43,734 bases of DNA from Gammaproteobacteria bacterium (lineage in GTDB: Bacteria > Pseudomonadota > Gammaproteobacteria > Chromatiales > Chromatiaceae), in contig JAABTK010000033.1 of the NCBI GenBank assembly GCA_011389885.1, forward strand, positions 1-43,734. The letters are read 5' to 3'. This document shows positions 16,648-29,112 of this stretch, piece by piece. The position numbers and the translations under genes were made by a program. Position 1 is the stretch's first letter. Each line of letters opens with the position of its first letter. The notes below the pieces were generated by a model. It saw only the letters and a program-made list of their open reading frames with translations. It ran no database searches and was not told where the DNA came from.

Positions 16648-17139
16648 TCAAAGCGTCAGCCCCTTAGAGCCGCGGGCGATGCCGCAGGGGCCGGTGCGCA
16701 CCACCTCCACCACCAAGTCCTCGTGAACGGCGTTAATGAAGGCGTCTAGCTTGGAGGGGCTGCCGGTCATTTCCACGATGAAGCTCACGTCGGTGACATC
16801 GATAATGCGCCCGCGAAAGATATCCACCAGCCGGCTGACCTCATCACGATGCCCGCGGTCGGCCTTGACCTTAATCAGCATCATCTCGCGCTCGATGTGC
16901 GCGCCCTCGGTGATGTCGAGCAGCTTAATCACGTCAATCAGCTTATTCAGCTGCTTGGTGATCTGCTCCACGATTTGCTCGCTGCCGCTGGTGACCAGGG
17001 TCATGCGGGACAGCGAGACGTCCTCGGTCGGGGCCACGGTCAGGGACTCGATATTGTAGCCGCGGGCCGAAAACAGGCCCGCCACCCGAGACAGGGCGCC
17101 TGCTTCGTTCTCGATAAGGATCGATATAATATGTCTCAT
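16648..17139 (-). CDS. ilvN: Acetolactate synthase small (regulatory) subunit
   Basis: A 163-aa regulatory subunit of acetohydroxyacid synthase with an N-terminal ACT domain (MRHIISILIENEAGALSRV, then LFSARGYNIESL) that binds valine for feedback control. The C-terminal half (about 80-163) is the usual small-subunit domain. I chose ATG 17139 because it gives the family-typical start MRHIIS. A GTG at 17148 would add three residues and overlap the ilvI stop by 3-4 nt. It lies directly downstream of ilvI in one unit. It is the IlvH/IlvN type of about 160 residues. Confidence 0.95.
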   Translation of the reverse strand: MRHIISILIENEAGALSRVAGLFSARGYNIESLTVAPTEDVSLSRMTLVTSGSEQIVEQITKQLNKLIDVIKLLDITEGAHIEREMMLIKVKADRGHRDEVSRLVDIFRGRIIDVTDVSFIVEMTGSPSKLDAFINAVHEDLVVEVVRTGPCGIARGSKGLTL

Positions 17140-17144
17140 ACTGC

Positions 17145-18863
17145 TCACACCAACTCACTCGCCGGGGAAAGATACATCTCGTGGTGGCCCTTGCCGGCCT
17201 CGATCATCGGATAGACGTTCTCCTCCGGATCCACGATTACGTCCAGGAACACCAGCCGATCCTTGATCGCGAAGGCCTCGCGCATGGCGCCTTCGAGGTC
17301 TTCGGGGCGCTCCACCCGCATGCCCACATGGCCGAAGCTCTCCGACAGCTTCACGAAATCCGGCAGCGCGTCCACATAGGAGTTGGAGTAGCGGCGATCA
17401 TAGAAGAACTCCTGCCACTGGCGCACCATGCCCATGTAGCCGTTGTTCAGCAGGATGATCTTAATCGGCAGGTCGTGCTGCTTGCAGGTGGCCAGCTCCT
17501 GGATGCACATTTGGATGCTGGCCTCGCCGGTGACCAGCGCCACCTCCTGTTCCGGAAAGGCCATCTTCACGCCCATCGCCGACGGCAGGCCGAAGCCCAT
17601 GGTGCCCAGGCCGCCGGAGTTGATCCAGCGCCGCGGCTTGTCGAAGCCATAGAACTGGGCCGCGAACATCTGGTGCTGACCCACATCGGAACACACATAA
17701 GCGTCGCCGCCGGTGACCTTGTACAGGGTCTCCACCGCGAATTGGGGCTTAATCTTACTGCTTTGGCGGTCGTAGCGCAGGCAATCCATGGCCCGCCACT
17801 GTTCGATCTGTTCCCACCAGGCCTTCAGCGCCCCCTCCTCCGGTTGCTGCCTGGTCTCCTTGACCACCTTGACCATGTCCTTCAACACCTTCTGCACCGG
17901 CCCCACGATGGGCACATGCACCTTCACGTTCTTGGAAATCGAAGAGGGGTCGATATCCACATGGATGATCTTGGCGTTGGGGCAAAAATGCGCCACATGC
18001 CCGGTGACCCGATCATCGAAACGCGCGCCGATGGCCACCAGCACATCGGTGTCGTGCATCGCCATATTGGCCTCGTAGGTGCCGTGCATGCCCAGCATGC
18101 CCAAGAACTGGCGATCGCTGGCCGGGAAACCGCCCAGGCCCATCAGGGTGCTGGTGATCGGGAAGCCGGTGGCATGGATCAGCCGGGTGAGTTCGTCCGC
18201 CGCATCGCCGATAATCACCCCGCCGCCGGTATAGACCACCGGCCGCTTGGCCGAGAGCATCATCTCCACCGCCTTCTTGATCTGCCCCAAATGCCCCTTG
18301 GCCACCGGATTATAGGAGCGCATCTTGATCTTGCTCGGATACGCGTAGGGGATGCGGACATTGGGGTCCGTGATGTCCTTGGGGATATCCACCACCACCG
18401 GGCCGGGGCGGCCGCTAGTGGCGATGTAGAAGGCCTTTTTGAAGGTCTCGGCGATATCCTCCCGGCGCTTGATCAGGAAGTTGTGCTTCACGCAGGGGCG
18501 GGTGATGCCCACGGTGTCCACCTCCTGAAAGGCGTCGCTGCCGATGAAGGGCGAGGCCACCTGCCCGGTGAGCACGACCAGCGGGATGGAGTCCATATAG
18601 GCGGTGGCGATGCCGGTGACCGCGTTGGTGGCCCCCGGCCCCGAGGTCACCAACGCCACCCCCGGCCGCCCCGTGGCGCGCGCGTAGCCGTCCGCCGCGT
18701 GGGCGGCCGCCTGTTCATGCCTGACCAGGATGTGCTTTACATCGTCCTGGTTGAATAAGGCATCATAGATGTGCAGAACCGCGCCCCCCGGATACCCGAA
18801 GACATATTCCACACCCTCGTCCCGTAAATACTGGACGACGATCTCGGCACCACTCAATTCCAC
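17145..18863 (-). CDS. ilvI: Acetolactate synthase large (catalytic) subunit
   Basis: A 572-aa thiamine-diphosphate enzyme making acetolactate or acetohydroxybutyrate. Visible: catalytic E50 in [15 protein letters not shown], a central FAD-type domain, and the TPP/metal site around [15 protein letters not shown] with [13 protein letters not shown]. The open frame runs up to an ATG at 18893, but GTG 18863 is the better start. A perfect GGAGG lies 9 nt before it, and VELSGAEIV is the usual N-terminus. At the metal site the expected G-D-G is G-E-A, within known variation. It heads the ilvI-ilvN unit, preceded by a possible promoter. Confidence 0.96.
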   Translation of the reverse strand: MELSGAEIVVQYLRDEGVEYVFGYPGGAVLHIYDALFNQDDVKHILVRHEQAAAHAADGYARATGRPGVALVTSGPGATNAVTGIATAYMDSIPLVVLTGQVASPFIGSDAFQEVDTVGITRPCVKHNFLIKRREDIAETFKKAFYIATSGRPGPVVVDIPKDITDPNVRIPYAYPSKIKMRSYNPVAKGHLGQIKKAVEMMLSAKRPVVYTGGGVIIGDAADELTRLIHATGFPITSTLMGLGGFPASDRQFLGMLGMHGTYEANMAMHDTDVLVAIGARFDDRVTGHVAHFCPNAKIIHVDIDPSSISKNVKVHVPIVGPVQKVLKDMVKVVKETRQQPEEGALKAWWEQIEQWRAMDCLRYDRQSSKIKPQFAVETLYKVTGGDAYVCSDVGQHQMFAAQFYGFDKPRRWINSGGLGTMGFGLPSAMGVKMAFPEQEVALVTGEASIQMCIQELATCKQHDLPIKIILLNNGYMGMVRQWQEFFYDRRYSNSYVDALPDFVKLSESFGHVGMRVERPEDLEGAMREAFAIKDRLVFLDVIVDPEENVYPMIEAGKGHHEMYLSPASELV

Positions 18864-18935
18864 CGCGTAAAACCTCCGATGACCCGGCCCCATGCCGGTT
18901 GTAAAGAAACGTGCGCTTGCAAGCTGGAATCGAGC

Positions 18936-18964
18936 AAATTAGCTAGAATCGGTAGACAGGTCAA
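18936..18964 (-). promoter_or_regulatory. Possible sigma70 promoter of ilvI
   Basis: On the minus strand TTGACC (18959-18964) is followed after 17 nt by TAATTT (18936-18941). The -35 match is good and the -10 match is poor. It lies about 73 nt before the GTG start. Confidence 0.4.
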
Positions 18965-19070
18965 GGACCGGATGGCCTAAGTCACGAATTCTCATTGTAC
19001 GGTTTCTTTGCTAACATGAGTCCAGGCGCAGGATTAGGCGCTATTTTGCTTAAAATCAAAGGTCTTAATA

Positions 19071-19107
19071 CAAAAACAAAAATAAAACCCGCGCACCGCC
19101 GGCGCGG
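19071..19107 (-). terminator. Terminator-like hairpin upstream of ilvI
   Basis: On the minus strand CCGCGC and GCGCGG form a 6-bp stem with a 7-nt loop, followed by GGGTTTTATTTTTGTTTTTG. It stands upstream of the proposed ilvI promoter, so it may insulate it from antisense transcription, or belong to a longer attenuated leader. Confidence 0.4.
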
Positions 19108-19206
19108 CAGGGTCGCCTGGCTCAAGCGTTCAAACAACGGCACAGCCATGGCCTTTTGATCAATTTCGCACACAATTAAGGGTTTTGGATCGCGCACTCA
19201 AGCTCA

Positions 19207-19784
19207 ATGAACACGCCAATCCCCCCTCTATCCCAGCGCCTGCGGGCGGCCACCCGCGCCAGTCATCGGCGGCTGGAGCGCAGCCCGATCATGGCCCGCC
19301 TGAGCCAAGGCCGCAATCCCGCGCTGGCCGACTATAGCGCCCTGTTGGCGGCGCTTGCGAACCCCATGGCCGAATTCGACCGCGCCATCGAAGCCGGGCT
19401 TAACAGCCACCCGGACGCCCCGGCCTATAGACCCCGAAGCCCCTTGCTCGGCGCGGACCTGGCCGCCCTTGGCGCACGCCCCCCCGCGCCCGGCCCGCCG
19501 GGGTGGCGGCCGCGCGGACCCGAGACCGCGGGCGTGCGCTACGTGGTAGAGGGGGCGGCGTTGGGCGGGGCGGTATTGGCCCGCCAGCTGGGGCAAAGGT
19601 TCGGCCCCCGGGCCGACCCCGCATGCGCCTATTTGCGTATCGGCGAGGGCCTGGCCCCGGATCATTGGTCGCTGATCACCGCCTGGCTCGACGCCTATGG
19701 CAGCCGCCGCCCCGAGCATGGCGCGGCGGTAATCGCCGGCGCGGTGAAGGCATTCGAACAAATCGAGCAGGCATTGGAAGACCC

Positions 19785-19788
<4 letters not shown>
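19207..19788 (+). CDS. Biliverdin-producing heme oxygenase (BphO-like)
   Basis: A 193-aa heme oxygenase, opening heme to biliverdin, the chromophore of bacteriophytochromes. The proximal heme ligand is H20 in ATRASHRRLERS. The distal-helix glycine-rich stretch appears as YVVEGAALGGAVLARQL. It lacks a membrane anchor. It starts at ATG 19207 and its stop overlaps the next start by 4 nt (ATGA at 19785-19788). A phytochrome core is encoded two genes downstream, so its function is almost certainly chromophore supply. The middle region (60-105) is Pro/Ala-rich and loosely conserved. Confidence 0.88.
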
Positions 19789-24342
<4,554 letters not shown>

Positions 24343-24368
<26 letters not shown>

Positions 24369-25842
24369 ACTCTTAGCCGGCTGCGAAAACCAGGTGCTGC
24401 ACCGAACCGACCAAGTGCAGCCCTTCGCCTTCCTCGTGCGCTGCACCGCCGACGGCCTGATCTCCCACTTGAGCGCAAGCATCGCCCACTACCTCCCGCT
24501 AGAGGCCGGCACGCTGATCGGCGGCTCGATCCACGCACTCATCGACGCCGAGACGCTGGACGAACTGACCCACCGTACAGGCGGCTTCCTGGAGGCCAGG
24601 CTGCATAACCAAAGATTCGATCTCGCCGCCCACGCCGACGCCGACGCCTGGATCATCGAGGCCAACCCCGTGGCTTCGGCCGCTCAGTTGCCGCCGGACG
24701 GCGCCGCATTGGGCCTCATCAACGGCGCCTCCGACGAGCGCGACCTCCAGGCCTGCCTCGATGAGTTGGCCGCCAACGTGCGTGAGGTCACCGGCTTCGA
24801 CCGCGTCACCCTGTATCGCTTCGCCGACGACTGGTCCGGCGAAGTCGTGGCCGAAAGCAGCGACGGCCGACTGCCGAGCTATCTCGGCCTGCACTTCCCC
24901 GCCAGCGACATCCCGGAGCCCGCACGGTTGCTGTACCTAAAGCACCCCTGGCGCCTAATCGTCGATGTAAACACCCGCCCCGAGGCGGTGCTGTCAAACC
25001 GCGCCGACGCCCGCCTCGACCTCGCCCGTTGCGACCTGCGGGCGGTCGCCCCAGTGCATTTGGAATACCTGCGCAACATGGGCGTACAGGCCTCTTTTTC
25101 CGCCAGCATCCTGGTGCAGGGAAGGCTCTGGGGCTTGGTCGCCTGCCATCACGCCGAGCCCCGTTACCTCGCCTACCCCCTGCGCCAGCTCTGTCACCAC
25201 CTCACCCGCGGCTTTGTAATGCGCCTATTGGCGCTGCAAGCGCAGGCGCGCATCGGCCTGGTGGAGTCCATCGACCGCACCACCGAAGACCTGACCCGTC
25301 GCCTAATCGCCATCGGCCCCGGCGACGGCGACGGCGTCGCCCACGAAATCGCCGTCGATCTATTGAAAATGGTCGGCGCCGACGCCGCCTTCTTCGTCTC
25401 CGCCGAAGGCCTCCAGAGCTTCGGCCCCGATCTCGACCCGCAAGAGCTGTCGTTCCTCGATGAATGGTTCATGGGGCTCGACGAGGAACTCATGGCCAGC
25501 GACCAAATCCACGCCCAGTGCCCCTGGCTCGGCCTGCCCGCGGAAAAACTCAGCGGCCTATTGGCCGTGCGCACCCCCTATCGAGACGCCGACGGCGAAC
25601 TCGCCTGGCTACGCTTCTATTGGCTGCGCAAACAACAGGCCCAGCACCTGCGCTGGGCCGGCGCCCCGGAAAAGACCGCCGAAATAGACCCCGAAAGCGG
25701 CATCGCCTACCTCTCCCCCCGGCGCTCCTTCGCCGAATGGCGAGAACTCAAGCACGGATTCAGCGCCCCATGGACCAGCGCCGACCTGCTCACAGCCAAA
25801 AAATTCCGCGGCAACGTACTCCGCTGGCTAAGCGAACGCTAA
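24343..25842 (+). CDS. Bacteriophytochrome photosensory core (PAS-GAF-PHY), no output domain
   Basis: A 499-aa red/far-red light sensor. The N-terminal PAS contains the candidate biliverdin-binding C14 (AGCENQVLH). The GAF domain has PASDIPEPARLLY with D189, then H239 (VAPVHLEYLRNMGV) and H269/H270 (LWGLVACHH). The PHY domain carries the tongue motif PRRSFAEWRE at 459-468. The protein ends shortly after PHY, with no histidine kinase, GGDEF or other output module. One odd point is VQPFA where most phytochromes have IQPHG. The gene overlaps the end of the CheB-CheR-GGDEF-EAL gene by 26 nt and follows heme oxygenase, so it probably signals in trans through the fusion protein. Confidence 0.92.
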
Positions 25843-26005
25843 CCCAACCGCCCCAACCAAGGCCCAAACCCCCTTGCGAGACCGTACCCAGCTCCTAGCC
25901 AGCCTGCGCGTAAATCGGCTATTAGAAACGCAGAGGACGCAGAAGGACTTTGGAAATTGAGGCCTTAGACGGTGCGAACGAAGCCCCCAAGCGCAGCCAC
26001 GAAAA

Positions 26006-26055
26006 TATAACGCAAAGGGCGCGAAGAAGGAACGCAAAGGGCGCAAAGGTTTTTT
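26006..26055. repeat. CGCAAAGGGCGCAAAG-type repeat, two units
   Basis: TATAACGCAAAGGGCGCGAAG is followed by AACGCAAAGGGCGCAAAGG and a T-run. The family recurs near 190-215, 10370-10410 (reverse), 14095, 16338, 16597 (reverse), 26225 (reverse) and 26341. It is always intergenic. Confidence 0.75.
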
Positions 26056-26125
26056 GGCTTAATCATCCAATCGGCCCTAATCCGCGGCCGAAACGATGAC
26101 CAAGGCCAACACCCGGCGGACGCAT

Positions 26126-26190
26126 GCAAAACTAAAGTTTTGCACTCCAGCCGAAAGCCAGGCGCCTGGAGTGAAAAACTTTAGTTTTTC
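26126..26190. repeat. 25-bp inverted repeat with 15-nt loop
   Basis: Arms 26126-26150 and 26166-26190 pair at 23 of 25 positions. Each arm itself contains the self-complementary AAAACTAAAGTTTT-type core next to CACTCCAG. It could form a strong stem-loop or cruciform. It is not followed by a T-run in either direction and is far from the nearest stop codon, so it does not look like a terminator. Confidence 0.85.
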
Positions 26191-26266
26191 CCGAGCGAAG
26201 CGAGGATTTGGCAACCCCCCCATTTGCGTCCTTTGCGTTATACAGCGCCAACACCCGGCCCGAGAT

Positions 26267-26333
26267 GGTGCGTTACGGCGCGCGGCGGGGTTGGTGTTGA
26301 ATTCAAGTCCGGTGTTTGCGCGCCTAACGCACC
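26267..26333. repeat. GGTGCGTTA/TAACGCACC palindromic element
   Basis: The left arm GGTGCGTTACGGCGCGC and right arm GCGCGCCTAACGCACC enclose an interior with GAATTCAAG. The right flank CTACGCAGCTATAACGCAAAG matches the flank of the element at 119-185. Confidence 0.8.
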
Positions 26334-26500
26334 CTACGCAGCTATAACGCAAAGTGCGCAAAGCGAAGAACGCGAAGGGCGCTGGGTTTTTTATGCGGGG
26401 TGCGGGCGGGGCTTGGTCATTTTTTCGGCTTTTGCGTTTTGCAGCGCCTACAGCCGGCCCTGGGCAGGGTGCGTTACGGCGCGCGCAAGGCGGGTAGGTT

Positions 26501-26651
26501 GGAGGTCGAGGCTTCAGGCGGTACGAACGAGGCCCCCAAGCCGGCTACCGTAGCTCCGTGCCCCCAAACCAGTTCGCGGCGCGGCGCGCCGAAGGATGCG
26601 TCACGCCGCAGGAGCAGCGTGACGAGATACCCGGCTAAAGCCTCGACCTCC
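26501..26651. repeat. MITE-like element with GGAGGTCGAGGCTT ends, copy 2
   Basis: GGAGGTCGAGGCTT at 26501-26514 is mirrored by AAGCCTCGACCTCC at 26638-26651. The interior differs from the copy at 16409-16550. Right next to it on the left is a half copy of the GGTGCGTTA element. Confidence 0.75.
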
Positions 26652-26701
26652 GTTGGCACCTAGAACCTAGAACCCAGCGCCTAGCACCCAGCACCCAGCA
26701 C

Positions 26702-27430
26702 CTAGAACCTACTCCTAGCCCCTTCGGCGGTGACCGTTGCTCGCCGGTTGGGTTGGTAGCATTGTATAAGCAGTCGGCCATTTCGCGCCCCTTGGGCGGC
26801 GCATTCTTGATAGGTGATCCTGAGTTGGCGCTCTCCGCGTCCTACGGCTTGAATACGCCGCTCCGGCACGCCTCTGGCGGCTAGGTAGTCGGCCACCGCT
26901 TGCGCCCGCCGTTCGGACAGGCCCTGGTTATAGGTCGCCGAGCCCACCGGGTCGGTATGCCCGGTGATTACCACGCTGTCATAGGCCGCATTCGCTAAAT
27001 CCTGGAGGAATTGATCCAAGATCGCCTGGCCGCGCGGGCTGAGATCCGCGTTGTTGAACGCGAACAGGGTCTCCGCCGCCAGCTCCAAGGGCCGGGCCGC
27101 AGGCCTCCGCACCAAGGGCGCCGGCGCCGAACAGGCCTCCACTTCCGCCGCCAACTGCCCGGCCTCGTGCATAAACACCCGCGCATCACCGTCATGGCAC
27201 TGCCAATAGACCTTCATCGCCTGCGCCGCGTACTTGTTCATCCGCGCCAGCTTATCCGGGCAGATCTGCGCCCCCGGCGAGGCCGCGGCGCGGGCGATCG
27301 CCGCCTGGTGCCGGGTCAGCCAGTCCGGCACATGGGCCGCACGGTCGGCGACGCCGAAGTGGCTGGTAGACGCGCACCCCGCGAGCAATAGCGGAGAAAT
27401 CAGCAGAATGCCGAGTAAGATTTTTTTCAT
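26702..27430 (-). CDS. OmpA-family outer membrane lipoprotein
   Basis: A 242-aa lipoprotein. The signal peptide MKKILLGILLISPLLLAG ends in a lipobox with C19 as the lipidation site. The residue after it is Ala, which favours outer membrane sorting. A region of unknown fold with several Cys (57, 78 and 99 approximately) precedes a C-terminal OmpA peptidoglycan-binding domain (about 115-230, FAFNNADLSPRG, ITGHTDPVGSATYNQGLSERRA). It probably links the outer membrane to the cell wall. It lies 56 nt downstream of the antiporter operon on the same strand, with a possible promoter of its own in that gap. The extra Cys residues suggest a disulfide in the middle domain. Confidence 0.9.
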   Translation of the reverse strand: MKKILLGILLISPLLLAGCASTSHFGVADRAAHVPDWLTRHQAAIARAAASPGAQICPDKLARMNKYAAQAMKVYWQCHDGDARVFMHEAGQLAAEVEACSAPAPLVRRPAARPLELAAETLFAFNNADLSPRGQAILDQFLQDLANAAYDSVVITGHTDPVGSATYNQGLSERRAQAVADYLAARGVPERRIQAVGRGERQLRITYQECAAQGARNGRLLIQCYQPNRRATVTAEGARSRF

Positions 27431-27463
27431 CGGGCAGGCTCCCTATAGGTATCCGGTGATGCG

Positions 27464-27493
27464 AGTATAGCCCCCTCGCGCCCGGCTCACAAA
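27464..27493 (-). promoter_or_regulatory. Possible promoter of the OmpA lipoprotein gene
   Basis: On the minus strand TTTGTG (27488-27493) is followed after 18 nt by TATACT (27464-27469), about 34 nt before the ATG. The -10 is near consensus and the -35 weak. It overlaps the end of the last antiporter gene. Confidence 0.35.
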
Positions 27494-29112
27494 AACAACA
27501 TGCCGAACATCAAGCCGGCAAGCAACAACAGCAGAAATCCAGCGGCGACGGGCCAACGGCTCAGGCGCTGTTCCAAAACCCCCGCCTCGTCCAGCCCCTC
27601 CCGCAGCGTACCCAGGCGCTCGGCCAGGCCCTCGACCGCCGCGCGCCCCGCCGCCGCGCCTTGCGCCGCCCAGTCCGCAACCCGCCGAAGCGCCCGCAAC
27701 AGGCCCTTATACAGGCCCAGCAGATCGTCCTCGGGAATCCGGCCAGTGCCCGCCAGGCGCCCCGCAAGCGGCGGTCGTGTCAGGAAAAACCCCGCCAAAC
27801 GCAGCATCAGCAGGCCATGCGCCAGCGCCGCCGCCCAAAACCCCCATCCGACCCCGAGAAAGGGAAAGGCAAACAACGCGAAACCCGCGGCCGCCAGCAC
27901 CAGCCCGAACCCCAAACCGCCCCCTAACCGCGGGCCCCGGGCCCCCGCCTCCAGCGCCGCCGCGGCCCAAATCAACCCGCCCAAGGCCAACACATGCGCC
28001 CCCAGACCGGCGGCAAGCCAGGGTTGCGCCGCACCCCATGTATCGGGCGCCGCCAGCCCGGCCCCCGTAGCGGCCAAGGCCAACCCGGCAAAGGCCACCG
28101 CGGCATAGACCAACAAACCGCGGGCGGAACAGGCAAGCAAGCCCAGGACCACCGCGACCAACACCCCGCCCAGGCCAGCGCCCTGAGCGACGCCGCCCCA
28201 ATCCGGCAAGGCCGTCTCCCCCAGCGGCAAAAAGCGCAGCCAGCCCAGCACCCCGGCCTTTAACAGCAAACCGCCCAAGATCATCGCCGTCGGCAACGAC
28301 AACACCCGCAGCGCCGGTCCCAACCAGACATGCAGCGGAAAGGCCGCGGCCTTAATGCCGAAGCCGATAAAGGCCATCAGCGCCGCCATGCCCCAGTGGG
28401 ACCCCTCCGGCTCAGCCAGCGCCGGGGCCTCGGCCAATAGCGCAGCCAAGCCCCCGGAGGGACCGTTCAGCGCACCAACCAGCAGGGCCTCAAAGAGCAG
28501 GGCATCGGCCAGCACCGCAGGCACGACATAAATCAGCCCCGTGCGGCGCGCCTCGGCATCGCCCCGTTGCACGATCAGGCCGTACACCGCCAGGGTCAGC
28601 AGCCCGAAGCCGCTCAGAAAGCCGAAGGGGTCCAGGGCCAAGGCGAGGCCGAAAAAGCCGGCCATGGCCGCCAGGTGAAAGACCCAAAAGGCCGTAGAAC
28701 CCGCGGCCGCGTCCGCCGCGCCCCGCCCTTGCACCGAATTAGAACCGTTTTCGGGGCGCGACCGCAACACCGGTGGCGAAGGCGCAACCGGAGAACGGCC
28801 CATCTTGGCGTCGTGCGCCCCGGCCGAACTGGACAAGGGCGCTGCCCTAGCGCCCCCGGCCAACCGCCCGGCCCAAAGCCACAGCAGCCCGCCAGAGAGC
28901 AGCAGCGCCCGGCCCGGCAGATCCAAGCCCAAGTGCAGCCCCAGGCCGAGCCAGGCGGCGCGCAACTCCAGGCCGCCGCCGAACAGCCCGATCAATAACG
29001 CCGGCGCCGCGGCCCAGGGGGCCAACCGCCGCCAAAGGGGGCGCTTTGAGACCAACAGGCTCAGCGCCAAGGCCAGCGGGAACAGCGGCGCCAGCAGCAA
29101 AAGCCAGTTCAT
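27487..29112 (-). CDS. Antiporter-like NuoL/M/N-type membrane subunit, divergent
   Basis: A 541-aa polytopic protein, extremely rich in Ala, Gly and Leu, related to NuoL/M/N and MrpA/D proton channels. The two lysines of the channel are present (K254 in GFGIKAAAFPLHVW, K285 in GGLLLKAGVLG). The usual TM5 glutamate is missing: the aligned FGLLTLAVYG has G170 where the sister subunit has E140 in FFELLTLSTYP. A hydrophilic stretch (about 91-139, SSSAGAHDAKMGRSPVAP) interrupts the N-terminal helices. A longer frame reaches 29148, but ATG 29112 overlaps the upstream stop (ATGA) and gives a clean hydrophobic start. It is the last gene of the Mrp-like operon. It may be a structural or degenerate channel. 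Confidence 0.85.
   Translation of the reverse strand: MNWLLLLAPLFPLALALSLLVSKRPLWRRLAPWAAAPALLIGLFGGGLELRAAWLGLGLHLGLDLPGRALLLSGGLLWLWAGRLAGGARAAPLSSSAGAHDAKMGRSPVAPSPPVLRSRPENGSNSVQGRGAADAAAGSTAFWVFHLAAMAGFFGLALALDPFGFLSGFGLLTLAVYGLIVQRGDAEARRTGLIYVVPAVLADALLFEALLVGALNGPSGGLAALLAEAPALAEPEGSHWGMAALMAFIGFGIKAAAFPLHVWLGPALRVLSLPTAMILGGLLLKAGVLGWLRFLPLGETALPDWGGVAQGAGLGGVLVAVVLGLLACSARGLLVYAAVAFAGLALAATGAGLAAPDTWGAAQPWLAAGLGAHVLALGGLIWAAAALEAGARGPRLGGGLGFGLVLAAAGFALFAFPFLGVGWGFWAAALAHGLLMLRLAGFFLTRPPLAGRLAGTGRIPEDDLLGLYKGLLRALRRVADWAAQGAAAGRAAVEGLAERLGTLREGLDEAGVLEQRLSRWPVAAGFLLLLLAGLMFGMLFL

Larger units (their letters stand above)
18864..19206. other. 343-nt divergent promoter region, ilvI / heme oxygenase
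   Basis: It separates leftward ilvI from the rightward heme oxygenase gene. It contains a promoter-like pair for ilvI (18936-18964) and a terminator-like hairpin on the minus strand (19071-19107). A 71-codon minus-strand frame (18982-19197) runs through it but lacks a convincing run of Ile/Val/Leu codons, so it was not called as a leader peptide. Confidence 0.6.
25843..26701. other. 859-nt intergenic region packed with repeats
   Basis: It separates the light-sensing operon from the 3' end of the OmpA lipoprotein gene. Contents in order: GCAGAGGACGCAGAAGG (about 25928), a GAAGCCCCCAAGC segment (about 25980), CGCAAAGGGCGCGAAG units (26006-26055), a long hairpin (26126-26190), the GGTGCGTTA element (26267-26333), a half element (26468-26484), a MITE-like element (26501-26651), and a CCTAGAACCCAGC-type tandem run (about 26660-26718). 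No gene is supported. Confidence 0.75.

Noticed and set aside
18982-19197. Leader peptide gene for ilvI
   Set aside because: The frame lacks a dense run of Ile, Val or Leu codons before the hairpin, has no clear ribosome binding site, and the hairpin lies in its middle. Kept only as a low-interest finding.
19503-19784. N-terminal extension of the CheB-CheR fusion
   Set aside because: It overlaps the heme oxygenase gene in another frame and looks like shadow sequence. The ATG at 19785 overlaps the heme oxygenase stop.
26077-26553. Small genes in the repeat region before the OmpA lipoprotein
   Set aside because: Frames here run through dispersed repeats, have no ribosome binding sites and read as low-complexity translations of the repeats.
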